Below, piece by piece: positions 7,773 to 17,012 of a stretch of 64,000 bases of DNA. The notes beneath the pieces were generated by a model that worked only from the letters and a program-made list of their open reading frames with translations, searched no databases and was not told the origin of the DNA. This DNA is from Sulfuricurvum sp. IAE1 (GTDB lineage: Bacteria > Campylobacterota > Campylobacteria > Campylobacterales > Sulfurimonadaceae): assembly GCF_004347735.1 (NCBI RefSeq), contig NZ_SLTI01000007.1:186001-250000 (forward strand), written 5' to 3'. The position numbers and the translations under genes were made by a program. How positions within the stretch are numbered: the stretch's first letter is position 1; every line of letters begins with the position of its first letter.

Positions 7773-9731
7773 ATGGCATTAGTCGATCTGCTCGGTGTCT
7801 CCAAACACTACGAAGCCCAGAAAATCTTAGAGAACGTCAACTTCCACATCGACGAAGGGGAACGGGTCGTCATCGTCGGCAAAAACGGCAGCGGCAAATC
7901 GACCCTGATGAAAATCGTCGCGGGAGTTCTCGACGCCGATGAGGGGGAGCGGATCACCCGTCAGGGGATCCAGATCAAAATGCTCTCGCAGATACCCGTT
8001 TTCGATCCGGAGCATACGGTACGCGAAGCGATCGAAGCGGGGCTTGGGGAACTCAGAACGGCCAAAATCCGTTTTGACGAGATCTCCCTATTACTGGCCG
8101 AACGCTTCGACGATACCGCACTGCTCGAAGAGCAGTCGCGCCTGACCAATTTTCTCGATCACCACAACGCATGGAACCTCGACGACAAAATCGAACGGGT
8201 GATGCAGCATTTCATGCTCAAAGAGTACGAAACGAAAAAGGTGAACCTCCTCAGCGGGGGAGAACAGCGACGGGTCGCACTGGCCTCACTGCTGCTCCAA
8301 AAACCCGATATTCTCCTTCTTGACGAGCCGACCAACCATCTCGACGTCTACATGGTCGAGTTTCTCGAAGAGCTGATCCTCAAAGAGCGTTTCACCCTCC
8401 TCTTCATCTCGCACGACCGTTATTTCATCGATCAGGTCGCGACAAAGACGATCGAGGTCGAAGAGTGCGTCCTGCGCGAATTCAACGGAGGATACAGCCA
8501 TTATCTCGAGCAAAAACAAGAGCTCCTGCGGACGATGGCGCAGCAGCATGAAAACCTACTCAAACTGCTCAAAGCCGAAAACGAATGGCTCCGCCGAGGG
8601 GTCAAGGCGCGATTGAAACGGAACGAAGGGAGAAAGCAGCGGGTGCTGGAACTGCGCGAACAGGCCAAGCACAACCCTTCCAAAATCCGTAAAATGAAAC
8701 TCGAACTCGAACGCGAGGCCAAACACTTCAACCGCGCCGACGGGGTAAACCGCCAGAAGATGCTTTTCGAGATCGATCACCTGGGGCTGAAACTGGGCGA
8801 TAAAACGCTGATCCGCGATTTTTCGACCCGGATCCTTCAAAAAGACGTTATCGCCGTCGTCGGCCCCAACGGCAGCGGAAAATCGACGCTTCTCAAAGCG
8901 TTGTTGGGACGGCTCAAACCCACATCCGGTGCCATCAAGCAGGGGGAGTTTTCGATCGGCTATTTCGACCAGCACCGCGAGATGCTTGATGATTCCAAAA
9001 ACCTGATCGAAACCTTCTGCCCCAACGGCGGAGACCGTGTACAGGCCCAGGGACAGGATTTCCACGTCTACGGCTATCTCAAAAACTTTCTCTTTCCCCG
9101 CGAGTTTCTCGATAAAAAAATCGGCATCCTCAGCGGCGGGGAGAAGAACCGCGTCGCCCTGGCACTGCTCTTTACCAAAAAAGTGGACTGTCTGATTTTG
9201 GACGAACCGACCAACGACCTCGATATCCCGACGATCAATATCCTCGAAGAGAAGCTCCAGAACTTCCCCGGAGCGGTCATCCTGGTCAGCCACGACCGCT
9301 ATTTCGTCGACAAAATCGCGAAGAAACTCTTCATCTTCAAAGGGGACGGGACCATCGAGGAGAGCTACAAGCCCTACAGCGAATACCTCGAAGACGAAAA
9401 AGAGCTACAAGAAATCGATGCGATGGAAGCGGAATTTTCCAAACCCGGCGCGGCGGCGTCCAAACCCGCTTCCGATAAACCCAAAGCGCTCAAACTAAGC
9501 TACAACGAACAAAAAGCGCTTGAACGGCTCCCCGCCCTGATCGAGGCGCTGGAGGCGAAGATTGACGAGCTAAACGCCGCACTGGCCGACCCGAAACAAT
9601 ACGAAAAAATCGGGATCACGGTTTTGGCGGCCGAGCTTGAAAAAATCAAAGCGGAATACGAAGAAAAAGTAGATGAACTGCTGAGTATCGAAGAAAAAAT
9701 CGAGGAGATCGAAGCGCTGAAAAACCTCTAG
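7773..9731 (+). CDS. uup: ABC-F family ATPase, Uup-like
   Basis: A soluble twin-ATPase that acts on ribosomes or DNA rather than in transport. The first ATPase domain has Walker A G-K-N-G-S-G-K-S-T (about 36-44), signature L-S-G-G-E-Q-R-R-V-A and Walker B I-L-L-L-D-E-P-T-N-H-L-D. A charged helical linker (about 240-320, P-loop-tip interaction motif region) follows, then the second domain with G-P-N-G-S-G-K-S-T and L-S-G-G-E-K-N-R. The last 80 residues form a Lys/Glu-rich coiled coil, which marks the Uup subgroup (replication and ribosome-related). It follows the small membrane gene closely and is terminated by the hairpin at 9747-9770. Confidence 0.93.
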   Translation: MALVDLLGVSKHYEAQKILENVNFHIDEGERVVIVGKNGSGKSTLMKIVAGVLDADEGERITRQGIQIKMLSQIPVFDPEHTVREAIEAGLGELRTAKIRFDEISLLLAERFDDTALLEEQSRLTNFLDHHNAWNLDDKIERVMQHFMLKEYETKKVNLLSGGEQRRVALASLLLQKPDILLLDEPTNHLDVYMVEFLEELILKERFTLLFISHDRYFIDQVATKTIEVEECVLREFNGGYSHYLEQKQELLRTMAQQHENLLKLLKAENEWLRRGVKARLKRNEGRKQRVLELREQAKHNPSKIRKMKLELEREAKHFNRADGVNRQKMLFEIDHLGLKLGDKTLIRDFSTRILQKDVIAVVGPNGSGKSTLLKALLGRLKPTSGAIKQGEFSIGYFDQHREMLDDSKNLIETFCPNGGDRVQAQGQDFHVYGYLKNFLFPREFLDKKIGILSGGEKNRVALALLFTKKVDCLILDEPTNDLDIPTINILEEKLQNFPGAVILVSHDRYFVDKIAKKLFIFKGDGTIEESYKPYSEYLEDEKELQEIDAMEAEFSKPGAAASKPASDKPKALKLSYNEQKALERLPALIEALEAKIDELNAALADPKQYEKIGITVLAAELEKIKAEYEEKVDELLSIEEKIEEIEALKNL

Positions 9732-9746
9732 CGCTTCGACGGTCCG

Positions 9747-9770
9747 AAAAGGGGTCAACGCCCCCCTTTT
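9747..9770. terminator. bidirectional hairpin terminator
   Basis: AAAAGGGG and CCCCTTTT form a perfect eight-base stem between the convergent uup gene and the Met/Gly-rich gene. The A-rich and T-rich flanks suit intrinsic termination in both directions. The stem overlaps the last codons of the minus-strand gene. Confidence 0.65.
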
Positions 9771-10180
9771 CCTTTCATCATGCCGCCTCCCATGCCTCCG
9801 CCGGAGCCTTGCATCATCCCTTTGCCTTTTTGCATTCCCTGCATATTCTGACCTTGTCCCTGCATCATTCCCTGCCCCTGGCCGTAACCCATACCTTTAC
9901 CCTGGCTACCCATTTGCTGGGAAGTTTTCCCCGGAACATTTGCGAATTTTTCTTTCTGCTCGGCAGTCATCGTCTGCTGACGGTTCATCAGTTCGTTATG
10001 AAGCTGCTCGCGTTCTTGCTGGTTGTGCAAATGGCCCCGCTGTCCAAGCAGTTCGTCGGTACTCATGTTTTTGAAACGGTTCTGGTTCTCGTTCTGGATC
10101 TGTGCCTTCACCGGCTCTTCGGCCCACCCCGCGCTGCACAGCAAAAGAGACGCCGTGACGATCGATACCAATGTTTTCAT
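9755..10180 (-). CDS. secreted Met/Gly/Gln-rich protein with DUF1104-like domain
   Basis: A 141-residue exported protein (signal peptide 1-20, ending G-W-A) with a strong AAGGAG site. Residues 35-85 hold the helical segment M-S-T-D-E-L-L, then E-R-E-Q-L-H-N-E-L and M-T-A-E-Q-K-E-K-F, resembling the DUF1104 family seen in Campylobacterota. The last 55 residues are low complexity: repeated G-Q-G-Q-G-M, M-Q-G and G-G-G-M-G-G-G-M-M. Methionine-rich tails of this kind often bind copper(I), but nothing nearby confirms that. It is the last gene on its strand before the uup terminator. Confidence 0.7.
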   Translation of the reverse strand: MKTLVSIVTASLLLCSAGWAEEPVKAQIQNENQNRFKNMSTDELLGQRGHLHNQQEREQLHNELMNRQQTMTAEQKEKFANVPGKTSQQMGSQGKGMGYGQGQGMMQGQGQNMQGMQKGKGMMQGSGGGMGGGMMKGKGGR

Positions 10181-10245
10181 GCTAAACTCCTTTTGAGTAT
10201 ATCACCTCATTGTAATAGAGTTTTGTTAAATTATGGTTAAGAAAA

Positions 10246-11337
10246 TTAATCTGCTTCGACGTCGATGACAAATTTGTCCTCCATGAACGCTTTGGCCTCT
10301 TTTTCGCCCATCGTCGCCGACTGGAGCAGAAAATTCTGAACCTGCCCCATCGTATGGGCGTTTTTGTTTTCTCCGCGCAAAACGATCTCGTCGGCTTCTC
10401 CGCGAAGCATCGCGACCATTGCCCGGATCAGCTCTTTTTCAACCATTCCCGAAGCAACCGCCAGATCGGCTTCAAAACGTTTGGCGATGGTGTGGTTGAT
10501 CGCTTCGGACGCTTTGGTTTTATCCCCCATATCCGACGCTTTGAGGCCGAATTCTTTCAAAAATGCGGCCTGTTCGGCAGGACTGAGAAGAGTCATAAAG
10601 CTTTTGACCGATTCGTAGGTGACATCCGATACCGCCCGATTTTCTACGCTCAGCGAGAAGTTCTCCAGGATCATGGAATCGGGTTTCCCCGAGACGATGT
10701 CGCGCGCTTCCATCGAAAATTCGATCGGCATGATCGCGTTGTCGATCGCAAAACGTTCGATTTCGATCTCTTTGATCAGTGCGGAGTTCCCTTCGATTTC
10801 CCCTTCGATGGAGATGTTCATCGTACTGAGTTTCTCAAGAGTGCTTTGCTGGAAAGCGTTGCTGACGTTTTCGGCAACCATCTGCGCGAGCATCGGTTTG
10901 GGAAGAGCGATCTCTTCGATTTCGATATCGACCGACGCATCGACGCTTCCCCCTTCCGAAAACGCTTTCAGCGCTTCGAACTCCTCGACATCCCCCAGAC
11001 GGAGTTTCTTGATCGAGAGCTGCTCCTGTCCGAGCATTGAGAGGCGGATCCCTTCGATTTCGCAATCGGTCCAGATGACCCCGCTGCATTCGAGGGAATC
11101 GTAGCGCATCTCCCCGCCGACGAGCAAAAGGTTTTGCTGGTATTCGCCGATCGCTTTTTCAAGTTCAGCTTTGACCCGTTCGTTTTTGTAATGGGACAAA
11201 GCCCCTATTCCGGCGACAAGGATCGCAGCGGCCACCGAAAGATGGATTTTGTATTTTTTGTAAAATGGCTCCTCCGGGATCAGAGCTGTAGGTTGGCTTT
11301 CAACGGCGGTTTCTTCGGCGGGCAATGGTTCGTTCAC
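10246..11337 (-). CDS. membrane-anchored hypothetical protein, 363 aa
   Basis: A single helix near residues 31-48 anchors a large, probably periplasmic domain of alternating beta-strand segments rich in Glu, Ile and Leu. The layout loosely recalls DUF945/AsmA-like lipid-contacting proteins, but no motif is decisive. It starts at GTG 11337 with AAGGA five bases upstream. It is the last gene of a long minus-strand run (atpB to here) and lies 16 bp after the small Cys protein. Function unknown. Confidence 0.7.
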   Translation of the reverse strand: MNEPLPAEETAVESQPTALIPEEPFYKKYKIHLSVAAAILVAGIGALSHYKNERVKAELEKAIGEYQQNLLLVGGEMRYDSLECSGVIWTDCEIEGIRLSMLGQEQLSIKKLRLGDVEEFEALKAFSEGGSVDASVDIEIEEIALPKPMLAQMVAENVSNAFQQSTLEKLSTMNISIEGEIEGNSALIKEIEIERFAIDNAIMPIEFSMEARDIVSGKPDSMILENFSLSVENRAVSDVTYESVKSFMTLLSPAEQAAFLKEFGLKASDMGDKTKASEAINHTIAKRFEADLAVASGMVEKELIRAMVAMLRGEADEIVLRGENKNAHTMGQVQNFLLQSATMGEKEAKAFMEDKFVIDVEAD

Positions 11338-11353
11338 AAATATCCTTAGACGG

Positions 11354-11551
11354 TTAATGGCTTTTGGCGAGTTGGGAAAAATCGATCTCTTCGGAACGAT
11401 TTTCGGCCTTTTGTTTGTCCTGTTCGTAACTTCCCGTCGTAAAAACGACTTCGGCCCCTTTATTGAGCGTGCACCCTTTGATGCCGGGTAAGCAGGGGAC
11501 GTTTAGCAGTTTGCAAAAACCTTTGGCGTCATGCTGGCAGGTCCATCCCAT
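11354..11551 (-). CDS. small cysteine-containing conserved protein, 65 aa
   Basis: A 65-residue cytosolic protein with four Cys in its first 27 residues (W-T-C-Q-H, then G-F-C-K-L-L, then V-P-C-L-P-G, then K-G-C-T-L), a spacing that could bind a metal or iron-sulfur centre. The C-terminal half is charged and probably disordered. The Cys half is strongly patterned, suggesting real selection, and the gene sits in a tight co-directional run between the Dabb gene and the 363-residue membrane protein. I do not know the family's function. Confidence 0.65.
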   Translation of the reverse strand: MGWTCQHDAKGFCKLLNVPCLPGIKGCTLNKGAEVVFTTGSYEQDKQKAENRSEEIDFSQLAKSH

Positions 11552-11562
11552 CCCCTAAACCC

Positions 11563-11853
11563 CTATTTTTCGTAATCGACCACTTTGGAGAGAAGGGTCA
11601 CCTCTTTGATCACGCCGACCACTTCCTGATGGGCCGGATGGGGAGCGTACGCATCCAATCCCGCCTGATCGTCGAACGTGGAAACCAGCACCATGTCAAA
11701 CGAACGCTCGCTGCGGCTGACGTCGATCCCGACTTCCATGCTCTTGAGCGTCGCGATTTTCGCGGGCAGTGCTTCGAGCATCGTTTTCACCCGGGCCATA
11801 TTGGCCTCTTTGTTTTCCTCTTTGAACTGGAACATGACGATGTGTACCAACAT
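11563..11853 (-). CDS. Dabb (stress-responsive alpha-beta barrel) family protein
   Basis: A 96-residue protein with the dimeric A/B barrel signature: H-I-V-M-F-Q-F-K at the start, G-I-D-V-S-R-S-E-R-S-F-D in the middle and the conserved Y-A-P-H-P-A-H-Q-E-V near the end. The family includes stress-induced proteins and polyketide cyclases; the bacterial members mostly lack a defined reaction. It lies 7 bp downstream of gpsA and 11 bp before the small Cys protein, so it is likely cotranscribed with both. Confidence 0.9.
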   Translation of the reverse strand: MLVHIVMFQFKEENKEANMARVKTMLEALPAKIATLKSMEVGIDVSRSERSFDMVLVSTFDDQAGLDAYAPHPAHQEVVGVIKEVTLLSKVVDYEK

Positions 11854-11860
11854 AATTTTA

Positions 11861-12751
11861 CTACCTCTCTATCAAATCTTTTAAACTCTGGCGGGGGGAT
11901 TTGCCTTCCAAAATCGCATACACTTCTCCGGCAATCGGGAGATAAATGCCGCGGGAAAGGGCGATTTCGTGCAGTGCGTAAGCGGTTCCGATCCCCTCGC
12001 TCACCTCTCCGATGGCGGCACAGACGGCCTCTTTGCTTTTCCCTTCGGCCAATCCCAGACCGACCCGGTAATTACGCGACATCGGCGAACTGGCGGTAAG
12101 AAACAGATCCCCCGCCCCGCTGAGCCCGAGAAAACTCTCTTCGCGGGCGCCGTAAGCACGGCCGAACCGTTCCATCTCGACGAGTCCGCGCGCGATCAGG
12201 CTCGCGGCGGCGTTGTGCCCCAGTCCCAACCCTTCGCAGATTCCCGCCGCGATGGCGATCACGTTCTTGTACGCCCCGGCGACTTCGGCCCCGATCACGT
12301 CATCACTCGTATAGGTACGAATGAACCCCGGGAAAAGGGAAGCGAACGCATCCGCCGTCTGCGGCGAGCGCGAATTAACGACGAGCGCGGTGGGGAGCTT
12401 GCGCAATACTTCCGAAGCGAACGAAGGGCCTGAGAGAAACGCCAGATTCTCCTCGGGGACGTATTCGGAATAGATTTCGTTCAGGAAACGGCCGCTGGAG
12501 GCTTCGATCCCTTTGGCCGCGACCAGTACCTTTTGTCCCGAATAGACGAAATGTTCCTTTAACCACTGCGCCACCTGCTGAGCCGGAACGGTGACGATCA
12601 GGTAAGGGCGTTCGAGCACTTCACAAAGGGGGCGGAAATTGCTCATCTGGCGGGGAGTGCGCGACGTGATGATGACGTCGTTTTTTTCGCCCATCGCGAA
12701 GCTGAGGGCTTCCCCCCATTTCCCCGCTCCGATTACCCCCACTTTTGTCAT
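11861..12751 (-). CDS. gpsA: glycerol-3-phosphate dehydrogenase [NAD(P)+]
   Basis: Reduces dihydroxyacetone phosphate to sn-glycerol 3-phosphate for phospholipid synthesis. The N-terminal Rossmann motif G-A-G-K-W-G-E-A (8-15) binds NAD(P)H. The A-A-K-G-I-E motif near residue 80, S-G-P-S-F-A near 107 and the catalytic region A-Y-K-N-V-I-A-I-A-A-G-I near 160 are all present. The later signature G-L-S-G-A-G-D-L-F-L-T is also intact. Length 296 is slightly short but within the family range. The start overlaps the RCK gene end by four bases, joining it to the K+ channel genes. Confidence 0.95.
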   Translation of the reverse strand: MTKVGVIGAGKWGEALSFAMGEKNDVIITSRTPRQMSNFRPLCEVLERPYLIVTVPAQQVAQWLKEHFVYSGQKVLVAAKGIEASSGRFLNEIYSEYVPEENLAFLSGPSFASEVLRKLPTALVVNSRSPQTADAFASLFPGFIRTYTSDDVIGAEVAGAYKNVIAIAAGICEGLGLGHNAAASLIARGLVEMERFGRAYGAREESFLGLSGAGDLFLTASSPMSRNYRVGLGLAEGKSKEAVCAAIGEVSEGIGTAYALHEIALSRGIYLPIAGEVYAILEGKSPRQSLKDLIER

Positions 12752-13449
12752 CTCTTCTCTCCCATCGCGTCGCTCAATGCCGCAATTTTATCTTCATATC
12801 CCGCGACAATCAAGAGGTCGTGGGGATCAATGTGGTGATTATGCCCTTTGGAGGTGAAACTAAACGTGGCGGAAAGTTCCTGATCGACGATCGCCAGTAC
12901 CAGAACGTCGTATTCGCCCGCCCAATCGATGTCATAGAGATGCTTCCCGACCAGGAACGATCCCTCGGGAACCGCCAGCTGAACGATTTTGAGGGCGCTG
13001 TTTTCGTAAAGGATATCGTGCAGCACTTCGCGCACCGTCGGTTTTTCGAGCATCTCGTCGATGATCCCGGCGGTGATCTGCTGGGTTGCGAGTACTTTGT
13101 TCGCCCCCGCGCTTTTAAGTTTGGCGGCGCTTTCGTTGTCCTGGGCCAGTGCGATGATGGTCAGATCCTCGAAGACCGAGCGGAGCGAAATGGTCAAAAA
13201 GACGTTTTCCGCGTCGTTATCCAATGCGCAGAACACGATCAGGCTGTCGGGGTCAAAACGCTCTTCGATACTCCGCCACTCTTCGCTCAAATCGAAAATT
13301 TCGGTTTCGAATCCCCTCGTTTCGGCGGAGGCTTTTTCGGTGTCGTTCATGACGTACACGACGAAAGAGGAGTATTCGGGTGCGATCTGCATCGCGATCT
13401 CTTTGGCGTATTCGTTGAATCCGAAAACGATCGCGCCTTTTTTTCTCAT
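12748..13449 (-). CDS. RCK/TrkA-like potassium regulatory protein
   Basis: A cytosolic 233-residue protein with an N-terminal TrkA_N/RCK Rossmann domain (G-F-N-E-Y-A at 10-15 in place of the usual G-x-G-x-x-G) and a TrkA_C domain from about 145. The segment A-G-A-N-K-V-L-A-T-Q-Q matches RCK domains. It overlaps the upstream K+ channel gene by four bases and gpsA by four bases. It probably supplies a second pair of RCK domains to the channel gating ring, or binds ligand as a partner subunit. NAD(H) or nucleotide binding is inferred from the fold; the glycine motif is degenerate. Confidence 0.85.
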   Translation of the reverse strand: MRKKGAIVFGFNEYAKEIAMQIAPEYSSFVVYVMNDTEKASAETRGFETEIFDLSEEWRSIEERFDPDSLIVFCALDNDAENVFLTISLRSVFEDLTIIALAQDNESAAKLKSAGANKVLATQQITAGIIDEMLEKPTVREVLHDILYENSALKIVQLAVPEGSFLVGKHLYDIDWAGEYDVLVLAIVDQELSATFSFTSKGHNHHIDPHDLLIVAGYEDKIAALSDAMGEKR

Positions 13450-15005
13450 CGGTTCCCCTTGTGATAGAGTGCCGTTTTGAATTCATCGATCAGCATCCGG
13501 CTGCCGATGACGATGGCAACGTCCCCCTGAGCGATCGGGGTGTTGAGCGAAGGGTTGAACACGAACGCTTTTTCCGCAGTCGCGTAGATCCCCAGGACAA
13601 TCAGCCGCGTATGAAAAAGTTTCTGCCGCGACGTTTCGAAAAAACGCGCCGCCCCGACCGGATCGAGCGCGATCTCTTCGATCACGACGCCGTTGTTTTC
13701 GCTCCGCAACGCATGAATCACCTCAAACGCGACGGGACTGCCGCTCATCTCCTTGCTCACCAGCCCGATCAGCTCCTGGGTATAGACGATCTCGTTGATC
13801 CCAGCAAGAGCAAGCTTACGCCGGTTTTCGCGGTGTACGAGAATCGACAGAAGCGGTACGGAGGCGGAGAGTTCGCGTATCGTCAGCGCCGTATAGACGT
13901 TGAGGACGTCGCTGGGCTGCAGCAAAATGGCCGCGATCACCTGACGGTCGAAATCGACCCGCAGCATCCGGTAGGAGTGCAGACTCGCCGGGTCGCAGGC
14001 AAGTGCGAGAAATCCTTCTCTGAGCGCCGCCGCGGTTTTCTCCGGATCGTTGTCGAGGATGAGGACCTTTGAGCCTTTTTTAAGAAAATTGCGGGCAATC
14101 TGAACCGCCAGCGGCGTATAGCCGCAGATCAGGTAAAAACGGCCGATTTTCGAGACGTCCTCGATCAGTTTTTCCTCTTTGATGACGTCGAGCTTTTCGG
14201 TGAACGCCGAAACGACGATCGACGTCGCGAATGAAATCACCGCGATACCCGCGACGATGATCGCCATCGCCACGGTGCGTCCCTCGTCGGTGACGGGGAC
14301 CATATCCCCATAACCGACGGTGAAAATCGTCACAACCGACCAATAGACCGCGTCAAAAAGGGTATTGATCGGCGATTCGGGATTGTTCGCCTCCATCACG
14401 TATATCAGCACCGACGACACGACGATGATGACCGTTGCAAACAGGCTGAGGGTGAAAATTTCGAATTTTTTGGACGAGAGGATCGATACGAACTGCGTCA
14501 GGCTTTTCGTATAGCGAAACAGTTTGAATACCCGAAACAGGATAAAAATCCTCAGCATCCGCAACTCGTGGAAAAACGGCATGATCGCGAACAGATCGAT
14601 CAGCGCGGAGGGAGAAACGACGTATTCGCCTTTTTTCGCCGCAATCGCCCGTACCGCCTCGATCCAGCGAAACGGGCGTTGCAAAAAAAGGTCGTGTTCG
14701 TAGCGGTCGATGATTACTTTCGATCCGTCGCTGTAAACCCACATCCGAAGAAGGTATTCGCACAGGAAAATGATCGAGATGACGTAGTTGTTGAAAAAGA
14801 GCATCTGCGGGCTGACGTCGTGTTTGACGTGCCGGATCAGGATATAGACGCTGATCGCGATCAGCCCGATCATCAGGTAATCGAAAAACTTTTTGTAGGG
14901 GTAAGCGGGATTTTCGAGGAGATTGTAAAAAAACTTTTTGGCGCGGCGGTAACGGATCGAACCGTGGAGGTAAAACGCGATCCCGACCAGCGCCCGGCCT
15001 ATCAT
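13446..15005 (-). CDS. six-helix voltage-gated K+ channel with RCK domain
   Basis: A 519-residue K+ channel. Six helices S1-S6 span about residues 40-265. S4 (about 147-170) carries arginines at roughly every third or fourth position (R149, R152, R158, R164), the voltage-sensor pattern. The pore has T-V-G-Y-G-D at 229-234. The cytosolic part (about 290-519) is an RCK domain with the N-terminal Rossmann core and a TrkA_C-like end. The next gene is a separate RCK protein, overlapping by four bases. It is 14 bp downstream of gatB and likely cotranscribed. Confidence 0.93.
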   Translation of the reverse strand: MIGRALVGIAFYLHGSIRYRRAKKFFYNLLENPAYPYKKFFDYLMIGLIAISVYILIRHVKHDVSPQMLFFNNYVISIIFLCEYLLRMWVYSDGSKVIIDRYEHDLFLQRPFRWIEAVRAIAAKKGEYVVSPSALIDLFAIMPFFHELRMLRIFILFRVFKLFRYTKSLTQFVSILSSKKFEIFTLSLFATVIIVVSSVLIYVMEANNPESPINTLFDAVYWSVVTIFTVGYGDMVPVTDEGRTVAMAIIVAGIAVISFATSIVVSAFTEKLDVIKEEKLIEDVSKIGRFYLICGYTPLAVQIARNFLKKGSKVLILDNDPEKTAAALREGFLALACDPASLHSYRMLRVDFDRQVIAAILLQPSDVLNVYTALTIRELSASVPLLSILVHRENRRKLALAGINEIVYTQELIGLVSKEMSGSPVAFEVIHALRSENNGVVIEEIALDPVGAARFFETSRQKLFHTRLIVLGIYATAEKAFVFNPSLNTPIAQGDVAIVIGSRMLIDEFKTALYHKGNR

Positions 15006-15018
15006 CGGCTGCAGCCCG

Positions 15019-16446
15019 CTACTGCGCCAGTTTGGCTTGGAGAATTTCGTTGAGGGTTTGCGGGTTGGCGGAGCCTTTGGAAGCTTTCATCGCCTGCCCG
15101 ACGAAAAAGCCGAACAGCTTGTCTTTCCCCGATTTGTACTCCGCCACCTTATCGGCATTGGCGTTCAAAATCTCATCGATCAGCGCTTCCAGAGCCCCCG
15201 TATCGCTCACCTGTTTGAGTCCCAGCTTTTCGATCACGTCATCGATATCGCCGCCGTTTTCAAGGAGGTAATCGAGAACCTCTTTGGCCGCCTTACCGCT
15301 GATGACGCCCTCTTCGATCCGTTTGACGAGGGTTCCGAGCATCACGGCGCTAATCGACGAAGTCGCAGGGGTCACACCGCCGCTGAGACGCCCCTGCAGC
15401 TCGACCGTGAGCCATGTGACCGCATTTTTTGGAGTGATCCCCTGCTCCAGCATCGCTTCGAAATAGTGCGCCGTCTCCAGATCGGCCGTAATGACCGAGG
15501 CATGATACTCGCTGATCCCGAACGCCTGGACGAAACGCTCTTTTTTCGCGTCGGGGAGTTCGGGAATCGCTTTCATCGTGGCGTACATTTCATCATCGAC
15601 CACGACTTTGAGGAGGTCCGGCTCGGGGAAATAGCGGTAGTCAGCCGCCTCTTCCTTGCCGCGCATCGATCTTGTCTCCTGTTTGACCTGATCGAACAGA
15701 CGGGTCTCCTGGACAATCTCCTCTTCGTAGGTGCCGTCTTCCCACGCTTCGATCTGGCGGGCTACCTCAAGCTCGATCGCGCGCTGGATGAAGCGGAAGC
15801 TGTTGATGTTTTTGATCTCGACGCGGGTATAGAGTTTCTCGTCCCCTTTGGGGCGGATCGAGACGTTGACGTCGACGCGGAAGGATCCCTCCTGCATGTT
15901 CGCATCGCTGATGTCGAGGTAGCGGACGATCGAGTGAAGTTTTTTCAGGTAAAGCACCGCTTCCTCGGCATTGCGCATATCAGGCTCGGAGACGATCTCG
16001 ATCAGCGGGGTGCCCGCGCGGTTGAGGTCGACTTTGCTGATAGGGCCTTCATGGATGTTTTTCCCCGCGTCGGCTTCGATGTGGGCGCGGTTGATCCGGA
16101 TCGTTTTATGGCTGCCGTCTTCGAAATCGATGACGAGTTTACCGTGCTCGACGATCGGAGTGTAGAGCTGGGTGATCTGGTAGGCGCTGGGGCTGTCGGG
16201 GTAGAAATAGCTCTTGCGGTCGAAGAAGCTCGTGCGGTTGATCGTCGCATCGACCGCCGTGCCGAACATCCCGGCTTTGCGGAGCGCTTCGCGGTTGAGT
16301 ACCGGCAGCGCACCGGGAAGTGCGAGACACGTCGGGCAGGTATTCGTGTTTTGTTCGTGGTTGAAGCTGGTGGGGCAGGAGCAAAAAAGTTTGGACTGGG
16401 TATTGAGCTGGACGTGGACTTCCAAACCGATAATGGTTTCAAACAT
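15019..16446 (-). CDS. gatB: Asp-tRNA(Asn)/Glu-tRNA(Gln) amidotransferase subunit B
   Basis: The GatB subunit binds the misacylated tRNA and phosphorylates the Glu/Asp side chain before GatA-supplied ammonia amidates it, giving Gln-tRNA(Gln) and Asn-tRNA(Asn). The opening [12 protein letters not shown], the zinc ligands C-S-C-P (23-25) and C-P-T-C (37-40), and the metal-binding E-A-D-A-G-K region are present. The C-terminal YqeY-like domain (about 325-475) is complete. Length 475 is normal. The partner gatA lies 30 kb away in this window; gatC was not seen. The gene is between thiE-like and the K+ channel. Confidence 0.97.
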   Translation of the reverse strand: MFETIIGLEVHVQLNTQSKLFCSCPTSFNHEQNTNTCPTCLALPGALPVLNREALRKAGMFGTAVDATINRTSFFDRKSYFYPDSPSAYQITQLYTPIVEHGKLVIDFEDGSHKTIRINRAHIEADAGKNIHEGPISKVDLNRAGTPLIEIVSEPDMRNAEEAVLYLKKLHSIVRYLDISDANMQEGSFRVDVNVSIRPKGDEKLYTRVEIKNINSFRFIQRAIELEVARQIEAWEDGTYEEEIVQETRLFDQVKQETRSMRGKEEAADYRYFPEPDLLKVVVDDEMYATMKAIPELPDAKKERFVQAFGISEYHASVITADLETAHYFEAMLEQGITPKNAVTWLTVELQGRLSGGVTPATSSISAVMLGTLVKRIEEGVISGKAAKEVLDYLLENGGDIDDVIEKLGLKQVSDTGALEALIDEILNANADKVAEYKSGKDKLFGFFVGQAMKASKGSANPQTLNEILQAKLAQ

Positions 16447-16457
16447 ACAAAAAATCC

Positions 16458-17012
16458 TTATGGGACAAAATATCGTATCGATGCGAATCCGTACGCACCG
16501 CTTTTTTCGACGGCGTCAATCTGCGCTTCGGTGACGATTCCGCCGAGGGCGAAAACAGGTATATCTATTTTAGCCACTATTTCTTTTAAATCCTCTAAAC
16601 CCTTGGGGTCCCCTTTCCCCGGAGATGGGAAAATCGGGCTGTAAGTGATCGCGTCCGCGCCCAGTTTTTGAGCCATCAATGCTTCGTCATGGGTGTGGGT
16701 GCTGATGATGACGTAGAGGCCGAGTTTTTTGGCTTCTGTGATGGCGTCAAACTGTGCAGAGGTCAGATGGACCCCGTCGGCTTTCAGCTCATGAGCCATA
16801 GCATAATCGCCGTGCAGCAAAACCGTCGGGACGGCGTGATCACGGCATACGGCAATGAACGTGAGGGCGAGCGAGCGATAATCGGAGGTTTGTTTGTCTC
16901 GAAAAAGGGCGAAATCGGGAAAGGACTTGGAAAAAGCGGTTTCAAGAGAGCGTTCAAGAGCCTCGGGGAGACTCCCGTACGCCGAAGGATCGGTGATCAG
17001 GTACTGTTTCAC
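16458..17012 (-). CDS. ThiE-like thiamine-phosphate synthase (short form)
   Basis: A TIM-barrel enzyme of the ThiE/TenI family that would join the pyrimidine and thiazole halves of thiamine. The diagnostic segments are D-G-V-H-L-T (around residue 78), S-T-H-T-H-D-E-A, the phosphate-binding [10 protein letters not shown] and A-L-G-G-I. At 184 aa it is shorter than E. coli ThiE (about 211), and the first strand is abbreviated. TenI-type or salvage function is therefore possible. Its start overlaps the stop of the small membrane gene by four bases. No other thiamine genes are near. Confidence 0.8.
   Translation of the reverse strand: MKQYLITDPSAYGSLPEALERSLETAFSKSFPDFALFRDKQTSDYRSLALTFIAVCRDHAVPTVLLHGDYAMAHELKADGVHLTSAQFDAITEAKKLGLYVIISTHTHDEALMAQKLGADAITYSPIFPSPGKGDPKGLEDLKEIVAKIDIPVFALGGIVTEAQIDAVEKSGAYGFASIRYFVP

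Noticed and set aside
10354-11104. Long plus-strand frames across the minus-strand 363-residue gene
   Set aside because: They mirror the real gene, have biased composition and lack start signals; they are shadows.
15037-16644. 535-codon plus-strand frame opposite gatB
   Set aside because: GatB on the minus strand has all expected family motifs, and the opposing frame is a reflection of its codon use.
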